Positions 34,694 to 49,500 of a stretch of 64,000 nucleotides of DNA are shown one piece after another (positions within the stretch are counted from its first letter, which is position 1; the number at the start of each line of letters is the position of its first letter). Below the pieces are notes generated by a model. It saw only the letters and a program-made list of their open reading frames with translations. It was not told where the DNA came from and did no database searches. This DNA comes from Flammula alnicola (Eukaryota > Basidiomycota > Agaricomycetes > Agaricales > Strophariaceae), in NCBI GenBank assembly GCA_015499995.1, contig JADNRV010000230.1, positions 1 through 64,000 of the forward strand, given 5' to 3'. The translations under genes and the position numbers were made by a program.

Positions 34694-37600
34694 GTAAGCT
34701 AGGATGTGGCTTGATGCAAGAGAGTTTTTGAGTGGCATAAACCCATCCTGATTCCTAACGTAGCAGTCAATTACTCAACGCGGCCCGCGTGTTTCAATAG
34801 ATGTCCCGACACTCCTGCTGATACAACCTTAAAACTTATCTGAGGCTATCTCTTGTGTATCCCCCCACGCTAAGTACGGAAAAATCAGGAACCTTCCTTA
34901 AGGTGACCCACATGTTAAGCCTTTTGTTTGGATAACATGTCGACCTTTACCGCCATTGTCGCACAATAACCACCTGACAGCTGCAAACACACCCGGTACC
35001 GCGGTGCCTGTGGACGTGGGTGTAAAGCGCATCATGAGACATGGACCATCCTATAGAACTGCTACCATTTAACTTTGTCGGCGGCTCCGGATATGTTGCG
35101 ATACAAGGAAGGATTGTTACTATCCACACTGGGATACGAGACCGTTTATGTATCTCTGAATGGTTATTGAATTCAGTCCTTTCCCCATCTAAATCTAGTT
35201 ACCTTCCTTTGCACTGGGGTTTTTACTGAGAGAATCTCGCACTCTGCATTCCTTGGCCATCAAGAATGTCATTCTATATGTGCTCTTGCGCCTCAAGGCT
35301 GTCTTCTGGTCGCGCGCTGTGAACGGGGTTGACACGGTAGTCCGCATTCTCCTAATAGGCCCTTGCTGCGTACCGGTCATCGTTGCTGATAGGCCTCGAA
35401 TGTTCTTACCGGGTCTTTAATGATACCTTGGATCACCTTCGTCGACCATTTTGTAACGGAAACAAAATCAAATGAAACGTGAGGTGGGATTTAGTGGGAG
35501 CCATTGTAGGCCGAGAAGCGCCTTTATTTCTGTCCTATGATTGCAATTTCCTTAGGAGGCTATGATTCTAGGACTATCTGTTCACTTTCAAGGAAAACAC
35601 TAGAGACTCAGCTGGCGACTGTCTTCGAACATTCACGATAACCTAGACTAATTGGCTATTAACGTATTTCCATTTAGACCCGCCTGCAGCATACTAATGC
35701 TGTGGTTATTCATGTGTCGGGACTTGGTAGTAGTCATCCATCAGTCACTACTCAGTACTCAGTAAGTATGTACCCGCGTTTTCTCACCCGCACATCGGGG
35801 GAAAGAGCCCAGTCCACTGGTTGCCATCCCATTGATATTCACCTTACCATTTTCACCCTAGAATGCAGTAGCACTTATTTGGGAATAAACCTTAAATATC
35901 TATCTCCTCATAATACATATCGCTCTGCTGCAAGAACGTCGACGCTGAGATGATGCAACAGACAATTTTGATGCGGAACGGCGTGGGATGCTTGTCCGAA
36001 CCTCGCAATTATTGGTAAGTACCGAGTCCTACCGATTGCGAGTCCTTAAGGTGAAGGCCGCTGTTTTCGGGATGGCATACATAGTGTCGGCGAACTTGCG
36101 AATCAGTGAGGTATGTAGGTGGTGGGCGTTGGGTGGGCGTTTTCCGCGAACTTCAAGGACCTTTTACGTACCGTGACGGAGGTCCATGTCTTCCGATTTT
36201 GCAGGGCAGTAGCGGAGGAAGTTGGGGGACACTCAACACATACTAGGCTGGAGCTACCTGGAGCAACTGTAGATGTGTTGGTGAAATTCTCAGAGTGTCA
36301 GAGTCTACTTACTGAACCTTAGTGACAAATCCGTCTATCTCCTTCTGGTCACCGGTCACCTGTCGGAACATGTCCCTGTATGCTGTACGGTAACTTACGG
36401 TCAACAGAGCCAGTCAACCGTTATGTACATAGCTGGACTAGAGACGCTCTAATTATCTCTCCAATGTCGTCTTGCTATCGTCTGTCAAGTCACCTTGGAC
36501 CAGATATTCAGGAGTGGTAATATGGCATCGCAAGTGGAGCTTGTGGTACTCTAGTACTCTAACAGGGAAGGCACCCATTAGAATTCATTCACGCAAGGTC
36601 GAAGAAACCGGGGGAAGATATACTTGCCTTCCCCAGTGGTTTACACGCCAAGCTTCACGTACGCTCGGAGCTGGTGAGAACTATGGATATATTCAGTGGT
36701 TACTGTGAGCATCTTGTTCTTGGGCATCGTGGAAGAAATTGTGCGTAGCCCCACCGTTAACTACTTATTATCCGAGGCCTCTCGCCTTCATTTTCTGGTC
36801 ATTGTCTGGCCATGGTTTCTGCTAGAATACGCCGGGTAAGGAAGTGCCTCCCGGTCTTCTTCCAACTTTCGTCGGTTGAATGTAGCCGGTTTGCGTCAGC
36901 GCTTCTCGATCGATAACGTACCATTTCTTGAATTGAATCCTTGATCGCGTATTAAGATTCTCGTGCGTCGGTTGCATTACAATGCAGTGCATCGTCTCAA
37001 ATAAAGACTTTCCCGGATCAAATCTGGGCAAGACCATTGTCGAGTTGCAGGAGAACATGTGATAGGTTATAAGGTTCTCGCACTTCCACGATGTCGCAAG
37101 AAGTTCGGACACACCAGAGGATATGCCCAAGGCAAGCAGTTACGCGATGGACGGGTGCTTCCCCACGATCGTCTCAGTCGATGCAATATCGATTGCGCGG
37201 ATGCACGTAGGGCATGAACAAACGGAGCTTTTATCGCCGATTGTAGTGGTTACGATTGACACGAGAAGCCTCTAAAATTCCGTTTTGCGATATGACTGAA
37301 GCGCGAAGGGCGAGGGCAAGTAAAAGCATTCCGTGAAATTAGGAATTGCAGTACATATAGAGTAAGAGCGAATATGCCGTTTCAGTGATAAAGGCAACTT
37401 AAATATGGGAGCCCAGAAACAATTTAACCGGCAAAAGCCACCGATTCAATAAGATGTTTCATCGCCGAGGAGTCCATGAGCTCGCAGCTGGGCAAAGATG
37501 CACAACGGCTGACCGGTAATTGAGGACCGTCTAAATTCTAGCAGCACAGAGTGCATTTGAGGAAAGATCGGCGAAATGTCGTCAGTCACAGAACGAAGGT

Positions 37601-38630
37601 TTCGCCGAGCGGATGTACATGCATGGGAGTCCGGGATGGATGGTTGCAGCTAGCAGGGCAGAGCGGGGTTTCAGACCTGCCAACAACACGGCCAGGGTTC
37701 GACGCTGTGTGCGAGGGACATGCTTCATCATCAGATGACGAGGCATAGGGTTCACCGGGCAGTGGTTATGGTCCACCCGATGAGATGGCTAAGAATATAG
37801 CAAATTCGATTTGTCCTAAAGCCAAGAGTGGAAACCTGATAGTGATGGTCGAAGAGGATGAGCTGCAACAGCCAAGCTTCCTTGGATGTCCGTTACAATA
37901 GGGTTTACCCACCTCCTGCCGACTGCCTGATAGATGATGATCTTTTTAAGTAGAGCTGGGAAAACACGCCCAGAATCGGTTGAAGATGGTGTGTTCGACG
38001 GCAATTTGAAACTGATGCTGGGCGATAAGACGGGAATCTCTAGGCATGTCGGAACTGAGTGTACGCCCAGAGCCAATGTGACGAGTGTCCAAGTTTAAGA
38101 CGGCTCTACGGGCCCAAGTGCGAGAGTGTTTAATAGTTGGCAACCTTCCAAGAAAAGAACAAAGGTGTACTGACCTCTCAAGCAAGATGCTCATCTCACG
38201 AGAGTCTATGATCAGACTTAGATCCTCGCTCCGAAAGTCCGTCGAGATTTATCCTCTTTTCAGTACCCGCACTCCAGAAAACTAGCCAACATGTTCGAAA
38301 GAAGAAATTATGTGCAGCATGTTGGCAGCATGGCTGATTGTTGAAGATATGCTATTAAAAAATATCTTCTATCGTGCGCAATGCGTGAACCATGATTCAG
38401 AGGCATGTCTTTGAGGTCAAAATTGCGGGCGACGCTGGAGTTCTCTGAGGTGCTGGGCGCTGGAGGTTGCTGTATTTGTTCAACTTTTCGATGTGGTTCG
38501 GGACCAGTGAGCTTCGAATGATTTGATTACATAAGCGGAGACGTACTGCTGGCTTGTCCACGCCGACGTTGTTGGCAACGACCATCAACAGCTTGCGCTC
38601 AACACTCACAGCGCTCACGACAGACCTCCA
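34694..38630. other. gene-poor stretch with weak coding traces
   Basis: There is no gene I can support. Weak traces on the minus strand are 37130-36822 (contains NLITYHMFSCNSTMVLPRF) and 38250-37946 (contains LSLIIDSREMSILLER then WARRAVLNLDTRHIGSG). Both look somewhat protein-like but have no partner exons or recognisable domain. Confidence 0.35.
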
Positions 38631-41600
38631 ATGCCTATTAAGCATCTTGAAAGTGAGAGCACCAGTCATCTAACGCACTCGAAGGTGTTCATCTCGACGA
38701 AAACGCCGGCTAATGACTTTTCCTTTTTTCCCTCATTGTCGCATGTTTTTTTCAGACTATCTTTTCGAACGAAAACACCTTCAAACTCTCCCGCTCTCTG
38801 TACTTTCCGACTCACGCCTTGGAATCGATGCCTCGTACTACCTTCAACTGCTGACTGACAACCCCCCGTCTCGTGAGCCGTTGCTCGCGGCGACTGGGGG
38901 CCTTCCGTTAGCGCTCACACAGCGCATCGAATCCGACCTGCGTGCACTCGAAAAGCTGCGTATCAAGCCCGTCTTCGTCTTTCCAGGGTTACTCCCGAAC
39001 AAACGTTGGAAGCAGCACCACCACGCGGAACACGTTGATGCATGCAGAGATCGGCGCGACGCGTGGACGAAGTACGAACAAGGACAGGAGGAAGCTGCCA
39101 CAAAACTTTTCGAGGGTCGAAGCAGCTTCGCGCAATGGGATCTCTGGAGGATGGTTTTGCGCATCTTCAGGCATCGAAACGTGGAATTCCTCATCGCGCC
39201 ATATGTTGCTTGGGCACAGGTACGCATGCAGCTCTTCTCACGGGATAGCACCCTTGCACCCCGTCCATCTTCTGCTAGTATTTTTGCATACACTGACCAC
39301 ATTGCATGTTATGCAATAGTTGATATATCTCCAGCGTCACCACAAGTCATACATCCATGCGATATTCGGGCCAACAGATACCTTGCTGTACCCGGGGGTG
39401 GATAAACTTATTACGGCGCTGGATTTGACTTCTCCGAACCCTACTTTTCAATATACTTCGAAGCGGAATTTTTTGCAAGAGCTCGCTGTCACGGAAGATC
39501 AATTCCTCGACATCGGCATCCTCGTCGGATTTGACCACTCTCCACCTTTCCCGCCAACCGTGCACGAGCAGGCCCTAAAAGCAACCGTCGACATGGTGAA
39601 GTATTACAAGTCAGGCCATGCAGCTGTGTCAGCTTTTTCCGACCATCCCGCGGTCAAGACGATCCAGTACTCGGACCACTACGCACGCACGCGGTCTATG
39701 ATCAGATACTCCTTGATTCTCTCATCCGAAGGCTCAGTTCTGCCGCTGCCACTTGCTATCCCCACCCCCGCAGGCCATGGGCATCCCAACCATCACCCGC
39801 ACCATCCCACGGCTGCGGATATCCCACAGGACCTGCACGAAATTTTCACGAATCGGCTGCCTGATGAGATTTACTATTACCTCTCCCGCGGCCTGCTGGG
39901 CCCCCAGGCTCTCGTCTGGCTCACGAGCGGACAAATCGTGGAGAACCCGCCATTGGACAACGGGGAAACGACCGAATATAAACGCTTTGTGAAGGAAGTC
40001 ATCACAGACGGGCAGACCGGGCCGCGGGCGACGGCGTTGGCTCTCATTAGCAGTGTCACACACTCGTTTTGGGCGAACAAGAAGGTGCAGGGCTTTTTCT
40101 GGTTCGAGCAGCCCAATGCGCACAGTCAAAAGGCCGTGCAGCATAATTCGCCGCAGACGGCGCAGCTCGCGGAGCGAGTCACGGGGTGGAACGTCATGTA
40201 TTCCATCGTCGAGGAAGAACTAAGGAGGCAAAACGTAAGCACCCGCCTCTGTCTGCCTCTCTGGTGTCATTCGGATATTGATGAGAAAATGGATCCCGTA
40301 TTGGATACTCTTGCTATGTTTTTTTTATATTTGCGATGCGACTTCGGTCATTTATGCTTATGCATTCCGGTCTTAGTCGTCTACGATTGACTTTGCCTTG
40401 TGCTTGGGTGCGACTTCTTCGGAGCGATTCGCCGCTCGCACCAAGGTCAAGAGCAACGCGAGCGCACCACTTGAGAAAAAGGACGAGGTGGTAGCCAACG
40501 TGATTTGGCGTTTCCTCGAACTACGGGGGTGAGTTGTTTTTCATTCGGTTTTACTTTTTTATGCCGTTTTATTTTTAGCCTTTTATCTTCTTTTTTTCCC
40601 CGCTTGTCGCTATGCACAGCACACGCAGTGGCAGCAGAAGCCTGCGTCGCAGCATGTCAAGCCCCGAATAATACGCGTGGCTTAAAACATAATCCATAAC
40701 ATCATCATCATCGTGTTGCTTGTATGCTTCTTTTCTGCCCTGCGTTGCTACCGGTTATTGGTTTTTCTTGTGTCCTCGATTCTCATGAATTTTTATGTTT
40801 CTCCTTTTCTTTTTTCCTTTTTTTCCTGCTTTTGTTTTTGGGTTTATTTGCCGATACTGATGGCACGTGCGTTGGCCGTGTAGATTCCTCCTCAACTCGC
40901 ACACGCACTCGCCCTTGGCTCGGGCGATGTATAACGCCATCAAGTTGGCAAGGGTCAATGACAAGTTCCAGGACCCCCTCTATCTGTTCCTGGAGCTCGT
41001 CAGGGCGGGCGTCATGCATGGCCATCTTTGGTCTGGACGCGCTTTCAGTGGTGGACCTAGCTTTGGGACTGGTGAGTAATTTTAGCTTCTCCCTTCATTT
41101 TCGCTTCTATTTTTTTCTGCCTTTTTTCCCGTGTATGCATTCTCTGGGTTCTGGTTCTGCATTGTTTCGGTGGTGGACCCATATACGTACGATATGGTGG
41201 AGTGGGTTTTGCTCCTAGGGGCGGTTTTCGCTCTCACGGTCTTTGATAGTCGAATTTCCAATTTTTTCATTGCGCTCCAAGTTTTGAATAGGCCGCTGAC
41301 ACAGCCTTTTGTTCCGTCCCACCCTACCCAGATGAAGAAAAATCAAGCATGTTGCTGGTTATGCGGGTGCTTAGCATCGTGCCGTTGAATTTCAAGGTCA
41401 GTACTTTTTTCCACCCCCTATTTTGTTTGTTTTTGGGTTGTGGGTTACACCGACGTTAAATCGTTTTCGATGGAATATTTTCACACCTACTCTCCGAAAA
41501 CATAGCATGTGGACCACGTTGCTTATTTTTGGTGTCCTTTTTTCTAGCCTCAGCCATGGTCCGCCCCTCTCTCCCGGGAGCTGTTGGTGTTCAACTCGTT

Positions 41601-42192
41601 TGTCCGGTCCTTGACCCGGGCCCTGCGCACGCTGCTTGAAGTGACGTCTTTGAACATGCTCCTCCGGAACGACGCCCGTCGTGCGCGCGACGATCTGCTG
41701 GATATTGCGCTCTCCCTGCCGTTCCAAACCGAAGTAAACACGGGCTTTGGTGTGCTCGCAAAGGTGTATTTGGATGCACTGACTCATATTAACAACGGGA
41801 CGCGGGTGCGTGACCCGAATGCCCCCGGAGTGAAGGTGGCGAAGGAGATGGCACTGGATTTGTGCGAAGAGACGTTCCCGGGTGTTAAGAGCCCGAAGGC
41901 GGAGGTCGAGCGAGGCTTCAGGTTTTGGGACGTGGTAAGTCTGGTGTTTTGTCGGACTATCCTCTGCTTTGCAGACATGTTTTTTCGGGTCCATCTTGGG
42001 TTCATTTTTCTTTCCTTTTTGTCTGTGTGTTCGTCTCGTTCGGCGGCCTTACTGATTTGGTTGATTTTTCCCTCGCTGCTGGCGGTTTGTTTTTAGGCGC
42101 TTGCTGCCATGAAACAGCTGCACTCGGAAGGAGCTGTGTTGCGTGAGTTGATTGACCAGTTCGAGCGGCAGAGGCTTGGCTTGCACCCATGA
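38631..42192 (+). CDS. MKT1: Mkt1 homologue, post-transcriptional regulator with XPG-like nuclease fold
   Basis: In yeast Mkt1 works with Pbp1 in cytoplasmic control of mRNA translation and stability. Exons: 38631-38652, 38756-39219, 39320-40234, 40377-40528, 40884-41071, 41332-41396, 41548-41934, 42097-42192; 762 aa, frames close at every junction. The first exon is only 22 nt (MPIKHLE). The XPG-N-like part has LGIDASYYL (30-37), LRALEKLRIKPVFVFPG and QWDLWRMV. The XPG-I-like part has LIYLQRHHKSYIHAIFGPTDTLL and the helix-hairpin region FLDIGILVGFD. The C-terminal Mkt1 domains hold the rest, with a His/Pro-rich insert (GHGHPNHHPHHP). Length and domain order fit the fungal family. The C2H2-like gene follows on the same strand, 527 bp on. 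Confidence 0.93.
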
Positions 42193-42718
42193 GACCGTAA
42201 ATGGGTGCATTGGCGTTCCGAACGGGTTTTCTAACATTGGTATGTATTCGACAAAGAGCTGGATATGGAATGTACTACGGAGATGAGGTGATGTTTGGAT
42301 GGTGCATGAATACGCTCGAGACGATGATGTTTTGGTAGTAGGGCATATGATACTTTTGTGGTGAAATGCAGGGGACCTTGGCCAGCCTAGGGACATAAGG
42401 AGATGTGGAGGGCTGGGAAATGCTTGGTGCAGCGACGCTCCAGACTTCCAACAAGCACGGAAGTGTCAAGAGGCTGGGAGAGTACTGATCAGGAAGGCGA
42501 TAAGGAGATCTCGATTCACGTGCCCACCATTCCGCATTGGGAGAGAAGCGCAGGTGAGAAAATCCCACCCGATGGGATCTGATCGAGCATCGGATCGCGA
42601 TCTCTTTCGTCGTCTTGTCTTGTCTTGCTCTATGAATTCTAATTCACCGTGACCCAGACTACAAAATCCCAGCAACAATTCCGCCAACTCATCCCTTCCC
42701 ATCCCAACCATAATAATC
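42193..42718. other. intergenic between Mkt1 and the C2H2-like gene
   Basis: This must contain the Mkt1 3' UTR and the next gene's promoter. No box or repeat stands out. Confidence 0.45.
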
Positions 42719-43554
42719 ATGTTCGACCTTGTCCCTCCCCACCAGCACCTCTCCCCGCGCTTTCTCCTCAACAATGACCAGGAGAAAATTACCAGTGGCA
42801 ACCTTTACCTCCGCCAACCACACACCGTCATTCAGCTCGTCGAGGTCGCTCCCCCACCTCCGCGAAGATTAACTTCCGTCATAAATTCTAGTTCGCCCGC
42901 GTCTTCGTCATATTCCTCTTCATCTTCATCGTCGTCCTTTGACGAGGACGATGAGGAGGAGATCGAGGTAGACGAAAAAGAGGAAGAGTCCGTCTGCTCT
43001 TCCTACTGCTCTTCCGACTTTCAACCAGAGGAACTCGATGTGCCCTCCTCGGCCTCCCTTTCACCCCCAACTCTATCCCAATCGGACTCAGAATCGTTCG
43101 CGCGGCGTATGAAGCGCATCCTTCTGTGGCGTGAGCACTCCGAGGCTCCCCACCTCGTCTCTTCTGGTGCGCACCTTCTTGATCATCATCGCATCTGATC
43201 GTTGATTTAATTTTGTGAAACGTAGACTCATCCTCGCTCAAGCGCAAGCTGGAGGAGATTCAAGAAGTCGTCGTTGACAATGACGATAATGTACGGCGAC
43301 TTTTCCTTTCACCAAATGCCACTCGGGACTAATGTTGATTTTCCTTTGTTGAATAGGTATCGCATTCATCGAAACGCTCGCGTTCACAGGGATCATCAGT
43401 GTCTTCGCACAGCATCTCTTCTGCCGAGCTTAAGATGCACCCATGCCCTGCCTGCGACGCCTTTTTCCCAACCCTCCAGACCCTCCGCCTGCATGGCCAG
43501 CGGGGTGGCAATGAAGCCTGCTGTGTGGCGGTGGAATACGCATTTGAACAATGA
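42719..43554 (+). CDS. small C2H2-like zinc finger protein, basidiomycete family
   Basis: Exons 42719-43166, 43226-43290 and 43357-43554 give 236 aa. The first half starts MFDLVPPHQHLSPRFLL. It then has a Ser-rich run (about 60-75), an acidic run (DEDDEEEIEVDEKEEE) and FARRMKRILLWREHSE. The second half has a basic Ser-rich stretch (SSKRSRSQGSS) and a C-terminal CPACDAFFPTLQTLRLHG with a further NEACCVAVEYAFEQ. C-x2-C with a following His and Cys resembles a degenerate C2H2 finger. Basic and acidic patches suggest a nuclear protein; a role as transcription factor is inference. Introns are 60 and 66 nt. Confidence 0.75.
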
Positions 43555-46500
43555 TCGCATTCACTATTCCGGCCACAGGACTCTGGGTGTGGGATGACGG
43601 CATGCGTAATTGTCCGTTTTACCTCACCCAAGAAACCCACAACCTGTCATCACACCCCGTAACCCATCAACCGCAAGAAGCAACTTTCCACACACACGCA
43701 CTCACACGCACACTGCATAATCCCTTACCTCCCATTCTATCCGGATTCACACGTAAGCGCGGGTCTGGGGCTGGCACTGGGCACTCACGGTCATCTTGGG
43801 TCCTTGTTCTCGCGATGGTCATTATTTTGGCGGTCTCTCTATGGGGCCCTAGGGCCGCAGCGGCCCACTCATGGTCACGGCCCTCTCACGCCCGCCAGTT
43901 AACCTTCTGGACCTCAAGTTGGGCTCCGCCCGCCCGCCTTCCATACCTCCGACACCGCGTCTTCGTCTTCCTTGTCGTCTTCCTTTCTCTTCTCTCCTGC
44001 ATCTCACGGTCCCGTTCCATGGCCACGATCATCAGCATGCACATCATTCATCCATCCGTCTAGCCTTCTCTCATATCTCTCTCACCCACTGCACTGCCGC
44101 ATCATGCATCACCAGCATCAATGAAATTTTATTTTATTCTCGTCCACCCCCTCTCACTCACTCCCTCCCCCACACGACCCGAGGGAGTGTCTCAATTCCT
44201 ATCCGTGTTGCCTTTTCTTAATCAGCATTCACCTGTTGTCCGAGTACGAGTACAAGTGTTTTATTAATGCCCATTCACATGGCTAGTTCCCCTTCGTCTT
44301 CGACTTTCTCCTCTTTATCCCTTGTTTCTCTTTTTGAAGAAAATTATCATTACCTCGAACAATGAACGACTTCAATCACATCTGTACCACAACCCACAAT
44401 TATTTCTTCTTCTTTCTTCTCTCTACCTCTCTCTCCTCTTATAGTGCAGCTCAAGTTTACTTGAGTACGACTTCTAGAGACCTCGGGTTCGGTTTACCAA
44501 ACCCAAACATTTTAGTATTCTACCTACTCACTACGTAACTGTAATTCCTTTCCATGCCGCAGCCGCAGCCGCAGCCGCATCGGTGTTAATCTTTTTTTAT
44601 TGTACTGGAATAGCCTGTATAATATTTGTCGTATCCGTATCCGATCATCGTGACGTCTTGAGCGTCTTATTACATCCAAAAGTTGTCCGTAGCAATGGCA
44701 TTTATTTTCATGACCTATCTGCACTGTTCCTATCATTTATCATTTGCGTGTATCTACGTGTGAGCCTGTGAGTGCCCGAGGTCGTATATTAAGGGAGCAA
44801 GGGAGTTCATCGACATCGATGACGCTGATGAACCCTAGATTGGATGCATCCATGCATAGAATTAGGGGCTCAGTTCATCGATGGTACGAGTTGTTTCCTC
44901 CTCGTTGTTCGCTATAGATTGCTATTCGTGCGGCTCCAAGTCGGCGCCTCGCCTCGCTTCGCCTCATCTCCCTTGAGAAGCTTCGAACTCCCATCATGCG
45001 ATGGGTCATGCTTCATGGATATCACCATCGCCGCGTTCACCATGGCAAAACTTCATACTCACGAAATCAGAGGGTAACAAGTGCATGGTCGATCCCATAT
45101 CCATATCCATTGCATAAGTAGATGCAAGCAATTAGTTGCCTTAGACCTACATAGGGCTAATTATTTATTTGTCGACGTGCGAAAAAGCGGGCTTTGTGAG
45201 AGGCGATGTACATAATCTTTCCTGAATTCTCAATCCTGAACGCACATTGTAAGTCAATCGCATCCGAGGTAGTATAGCCACTTACGCAGACGCGTCGACG
45301 GTGGACCCTACATATTTACCGCTTATAATAAGTACACAGTGATAGCTATCTAGCTTCCTTGAGTTCAATTTTTTGCGATTCAGATAAGGCGCACGCAGTG
45401 CTGCGGTGCAGCGGCGCGGGCCTGTGACGGCTTTGAATTCGAATTCTCGCGAAGCGGCTGTATACATACATACTAAGCCTAGTTGGTAATAAATAGGCGG
45501 TCGCTCGTAATCAAATTTTGAATTGGCGAACTTCCGAGCCAAGCCCCAGCGACGAGCACGCGTAGGCAGCGTGGTCGGATGGATTTGAATGATGGGAGGT
45601 ATAATAAGTACATGCGCATGTTTACTTACACGACGTTATCAAGAATGCATCGCAAGCGAGGCTGCATATGTAAGTGACCCGACAGGCATAAGTAATCGCC
45701 GCTAATCGCTACATGACTTGAAATCCGCACCTTGGGAGTTTGCGAATGAGACAAAGAACTTATCCCATTCGAAATGCCATGCTTGCCTTCTTTGAGGTAA
45801 CAAAGCAAGCGACTTGCCTTGCTCGCTCTCGGCTGCCCTGTCCATGTCAACATTTCAATCCTCAGGCCTCAGGCCTCAATTCTCGATTCCGATACTCATC
45901 TGACATTGGGTGTCATTGAGCCCTCTGGATGTCTGGAGCTCTCGTGTCCCTGCGTAGGAGATTGAGTGCCACGGCACAGGTGACTTGTTTTTTTGTTTTG
46001 TTTTGCGGTTTATATCCACTCGCCTGCGAGTTGTACCGTGAGTGACCAGTACGCCGGAACGACTCAGTGTCCATTGTAACCCCCACGAGTCTGCAAGTCG
46101 CACAACTCACCACGGCTGCTCACGGTTGACAGCGCGGCGTTTTCCATTTCCGTTCACCGCGTTCATTTAGCATTCGTTCATACTGTATGCATTCCTGGAT
46201 GGGTGGATCGATTCGTGGAAAGTGTCCAAATGCCACTCATCTGGTTATTTTAGTGTGACTGAGTCCCTGCAGTTGGCAGGAATCAAAGTGAATTCTTCCT
46301 TGTTCTTTCATGTTCGGTGGGTTCATGAGAAGCCGAGGTGGACACGGACACGGATGTAGAAATGCTTCGAATTGAGGGAGCCCTGGGTCCTGGAGGCATG
46401 GTAGGGCGACCCTATTGAGTAAATGTGGAGACTTGTGCACGCCAAAGGTAGAACAGCGCCTCCAGCGAACCTAGCCCAAACCATCGGAGTGGGATGCACC

Positions 46501-49500
46501 ATTCCGCTTCGATGATGCCACGATGGCGTTTTCTGGGGGGTTCACGTCAAGCCAAAAAAATCGGATACGACACCTGCGGCTTGAGCTCTCCTGCGATGGT
46601 CGCGTCGGTAATTTGATTGAAGCCCTTGTGCTGCAGCGTGTCGATGCCTGGCTACTGTAAGGAGCAAGCCGCTTACAAATGCAAAGTCAGAAGCCCGCAG
46701 GGCACTTCTTCCTTTCACCCACTGTGATGTTTTAACTGGAAGCTGGAAGCCTAACAAAAATAAAAGGCTGTCATTCGAAAGTGCATTGAAATAAAAACTT
46801 GTGTTTTGACAGTGTCGGGTTTTTGCGTTCGCTCGACGTTTCAGTCGGACTTGGGTGACGCTTGGGCTCTTACTTACTCTTACTTCGCAGGCTTAGCTTC
46901 CCTAGGCCAAGTTCCGTCTGATATTTTCTCTTGAGTTCCCGCGCGTCAATCGCTCGGCGTGAGCTCTAGTGGGTTCTTGATCAGACTTGACGAGCCTGGA
47001 AGCCGACCAGGCTTATGATGGAGCTGTTATTGAGTTACTACGACGCCCACAAGGTTATAGTTCAATAATCACTGGTTCTGATACAAGTCCGAATTTGCTC
47101 TTTCGCCTTCTCACTCTCACGGCGCTCACGACGCACACGCATTCACCCACCGTGTCCTATCCTCCGATGATGGAGGATCTATTCCACATAGTAGTCACGC
47201 TTCATCGGAATGCGATGTGAGAATAATTTTGAAGGTTGAAACCGTTGCGCACGACGCTCATCGTGTGCCATTTCAACCTGATATCATCACTAATACTGCC
47301 TGTACCACTCGGTAAATTTACTATGACAATGATAGTTGGCACCAGTCTACAAGGACAACTGGGTGAGTAGGCACAGCACTGAGTAGAGTCAACAGAGTGT
47401 ACCCTCGACTTATTTTCGTATGATGAACCATGAACCCAAGTAATGAAATTTAGAAAGCGTATACTCACGTCGAATGGAGGCTAGAACATAGGGGTTTATC
47501 CTTGTCGCAAGCACACCCATTCCGAGCGTTCCCGAGCGCGAGCCTCCCTTCATGCGAGTTCCCTTCCCATGCCATTGCCACCAGGTTGTCATACAAGCTA
47601 CTCGAAGTGGAAGTATGCAAATGGTTCTTGTACCATTCTCGCTCAGGGAAGCGAAGCACAAACATTTGATTTTTCTTCTTGGAATTTTGAGGCGGGTGCC
47701 GGCTGCCAGTGGTGTGGTGTGCTCTCGCACGAAGGTTAAATTTGAACAAACCGTTCATATGGATTTCAACAAGGGCACGCTGCGCACCATCCGATATTTT
47801 ACCAAGGGGACGCGCGTACGCGAGGAACTCGGAGGAAGGGAAGGAGGCTTGAGTGACTCTCCGGCAACTTTGGTGCCCGTGAACCCAAGCTTCCCTTGTT
47901 GGGTGCAAAACAAAAGGCGCGCCACACTCCGGAGTCGCAATTCCGCGAAACACATCCGAGATATCACCCTTTTTGAAACATTGTAAAGAAATTTATTTAA
48001 CGAAGCCTTGTACGATGACCAAAATTTTCTTGCAGGCCCTTTAGTTACTTAATCTATATTAAAAATGGTAAATCCGAAGGCACGCCACACTCACGGCCTC
48101 CAGCAGCCTCCTCGCAGATCTTCACTTGCCACCTCACGCACTCTCTCACCGTAATATGTATGTAACATGATATTTTACACATTGTTGATTGTGTTTCTGT
48201 CAGGGAGAACCGAGTCTTCTAGACTGCAAGAAGAACAGCGGAACTGCCACTTCTCGAAAGTCAGGGAAGGGATTGGAGTGAACGAAAACGCGGTGTTCTG
48301 GCTCGTGGGAGTCCCTGTGGATGGAGCAGTAGTTTCAGCGGTGATTTCATGTGCATCATGGTCGCCTATAATTATCTATCATATGCGGCGAGCGCATCCA
48401 CAGCAGGCTGGCAGAAGCTGAGTCGTTCACGGGGTTGTAGACAGAGAAACGGTCTCCACAAGCGAAATAAACAATGAGACCAAATCAAGGCAGCGTACGG
48501 TTGAGAACTCCTTTTTCAGGCTGAGAAGTTATGATGGGGGGAAGACCATTCATCATTAATACCCCGCCTATCTCCCACTCCAGTCCCTCCCAATTTCCAA
48601 AATCTCTTTCATCTTCGCCTCTCAGGCCCTCCTTTCCTTTCTCAATGCGCAAACTGTGCATGATCGATCACGATCATGATTGTACACCACCAAATCAATG
48701 TCAGTGAACATATCCACCGTGTGAGTGCACTTTCCTTCATGGGAAGACGACATGATCACGAACACGTCCCGATTTCATATCTCCTTACTGTCCCGCGCTC
48801 CGTTCGAGCTTTCGTGAACAAGGCTTACGCTCCCAATCTAGTCTCTTTTGGGAGCTTGTTCTTTGAATTCGAGCTCATACAAATCTTAGCTTGCTGCGCA
48901 CCCTAGAGCTGCATTTTTCAAGGGCGCCGACAGTAGGCATTCCCAGACTAAATCCCACGATCAGCTACGCGCGGGAATGACATGTCGGTACCGATGGGTA
49001 CCACAGGCAACGTATTCAAATGCGTTATCGCCTTGCGGAAGAACGGCATTCAAAGATGCTATTATGTGGACTTGTCTGGAAAGCAAAAAGCAAGACCGTT
49101 CCACGCAACACGGAATGGTTAAATTAGGAAGATTCTATACTGCCTCATGTTTGGGCCCTTCACCCGCAACATCCTTGAGGATCTCCTCAGGTATTGACAG
49201 ATTGAACTTCCTGGACGCTCATGATTGTGGCTGAAACTCCTACGATTCACTGACGATACAGATAAGCTTAATTGCCAATACTCGCTATGCCGTCGCCGCA
49301 CGCACCGTCTTCATTAATCGTTTCTTGTTAAAGTCAGATCTATGAGTTTGTCTGACTGTCCGGACAATTTCAGATAGCGTGGGGTTAAGAAACTTTTCTT
49401 GTCATTTGTTTTCAGGTGACCTATTAGAGTAGAGCCCAGGGTATGAAACTAGGCCCCAGGTTCATAGCAGTTCGTGTCATATATCCTTCTCACACAAGCG

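Noticed and set aside
47465..47953. 162-codon minus-strand frame with an overlapping 144-codon plus-strand frame
   Set aside because: No domain, no exon partners; both strands open equally.
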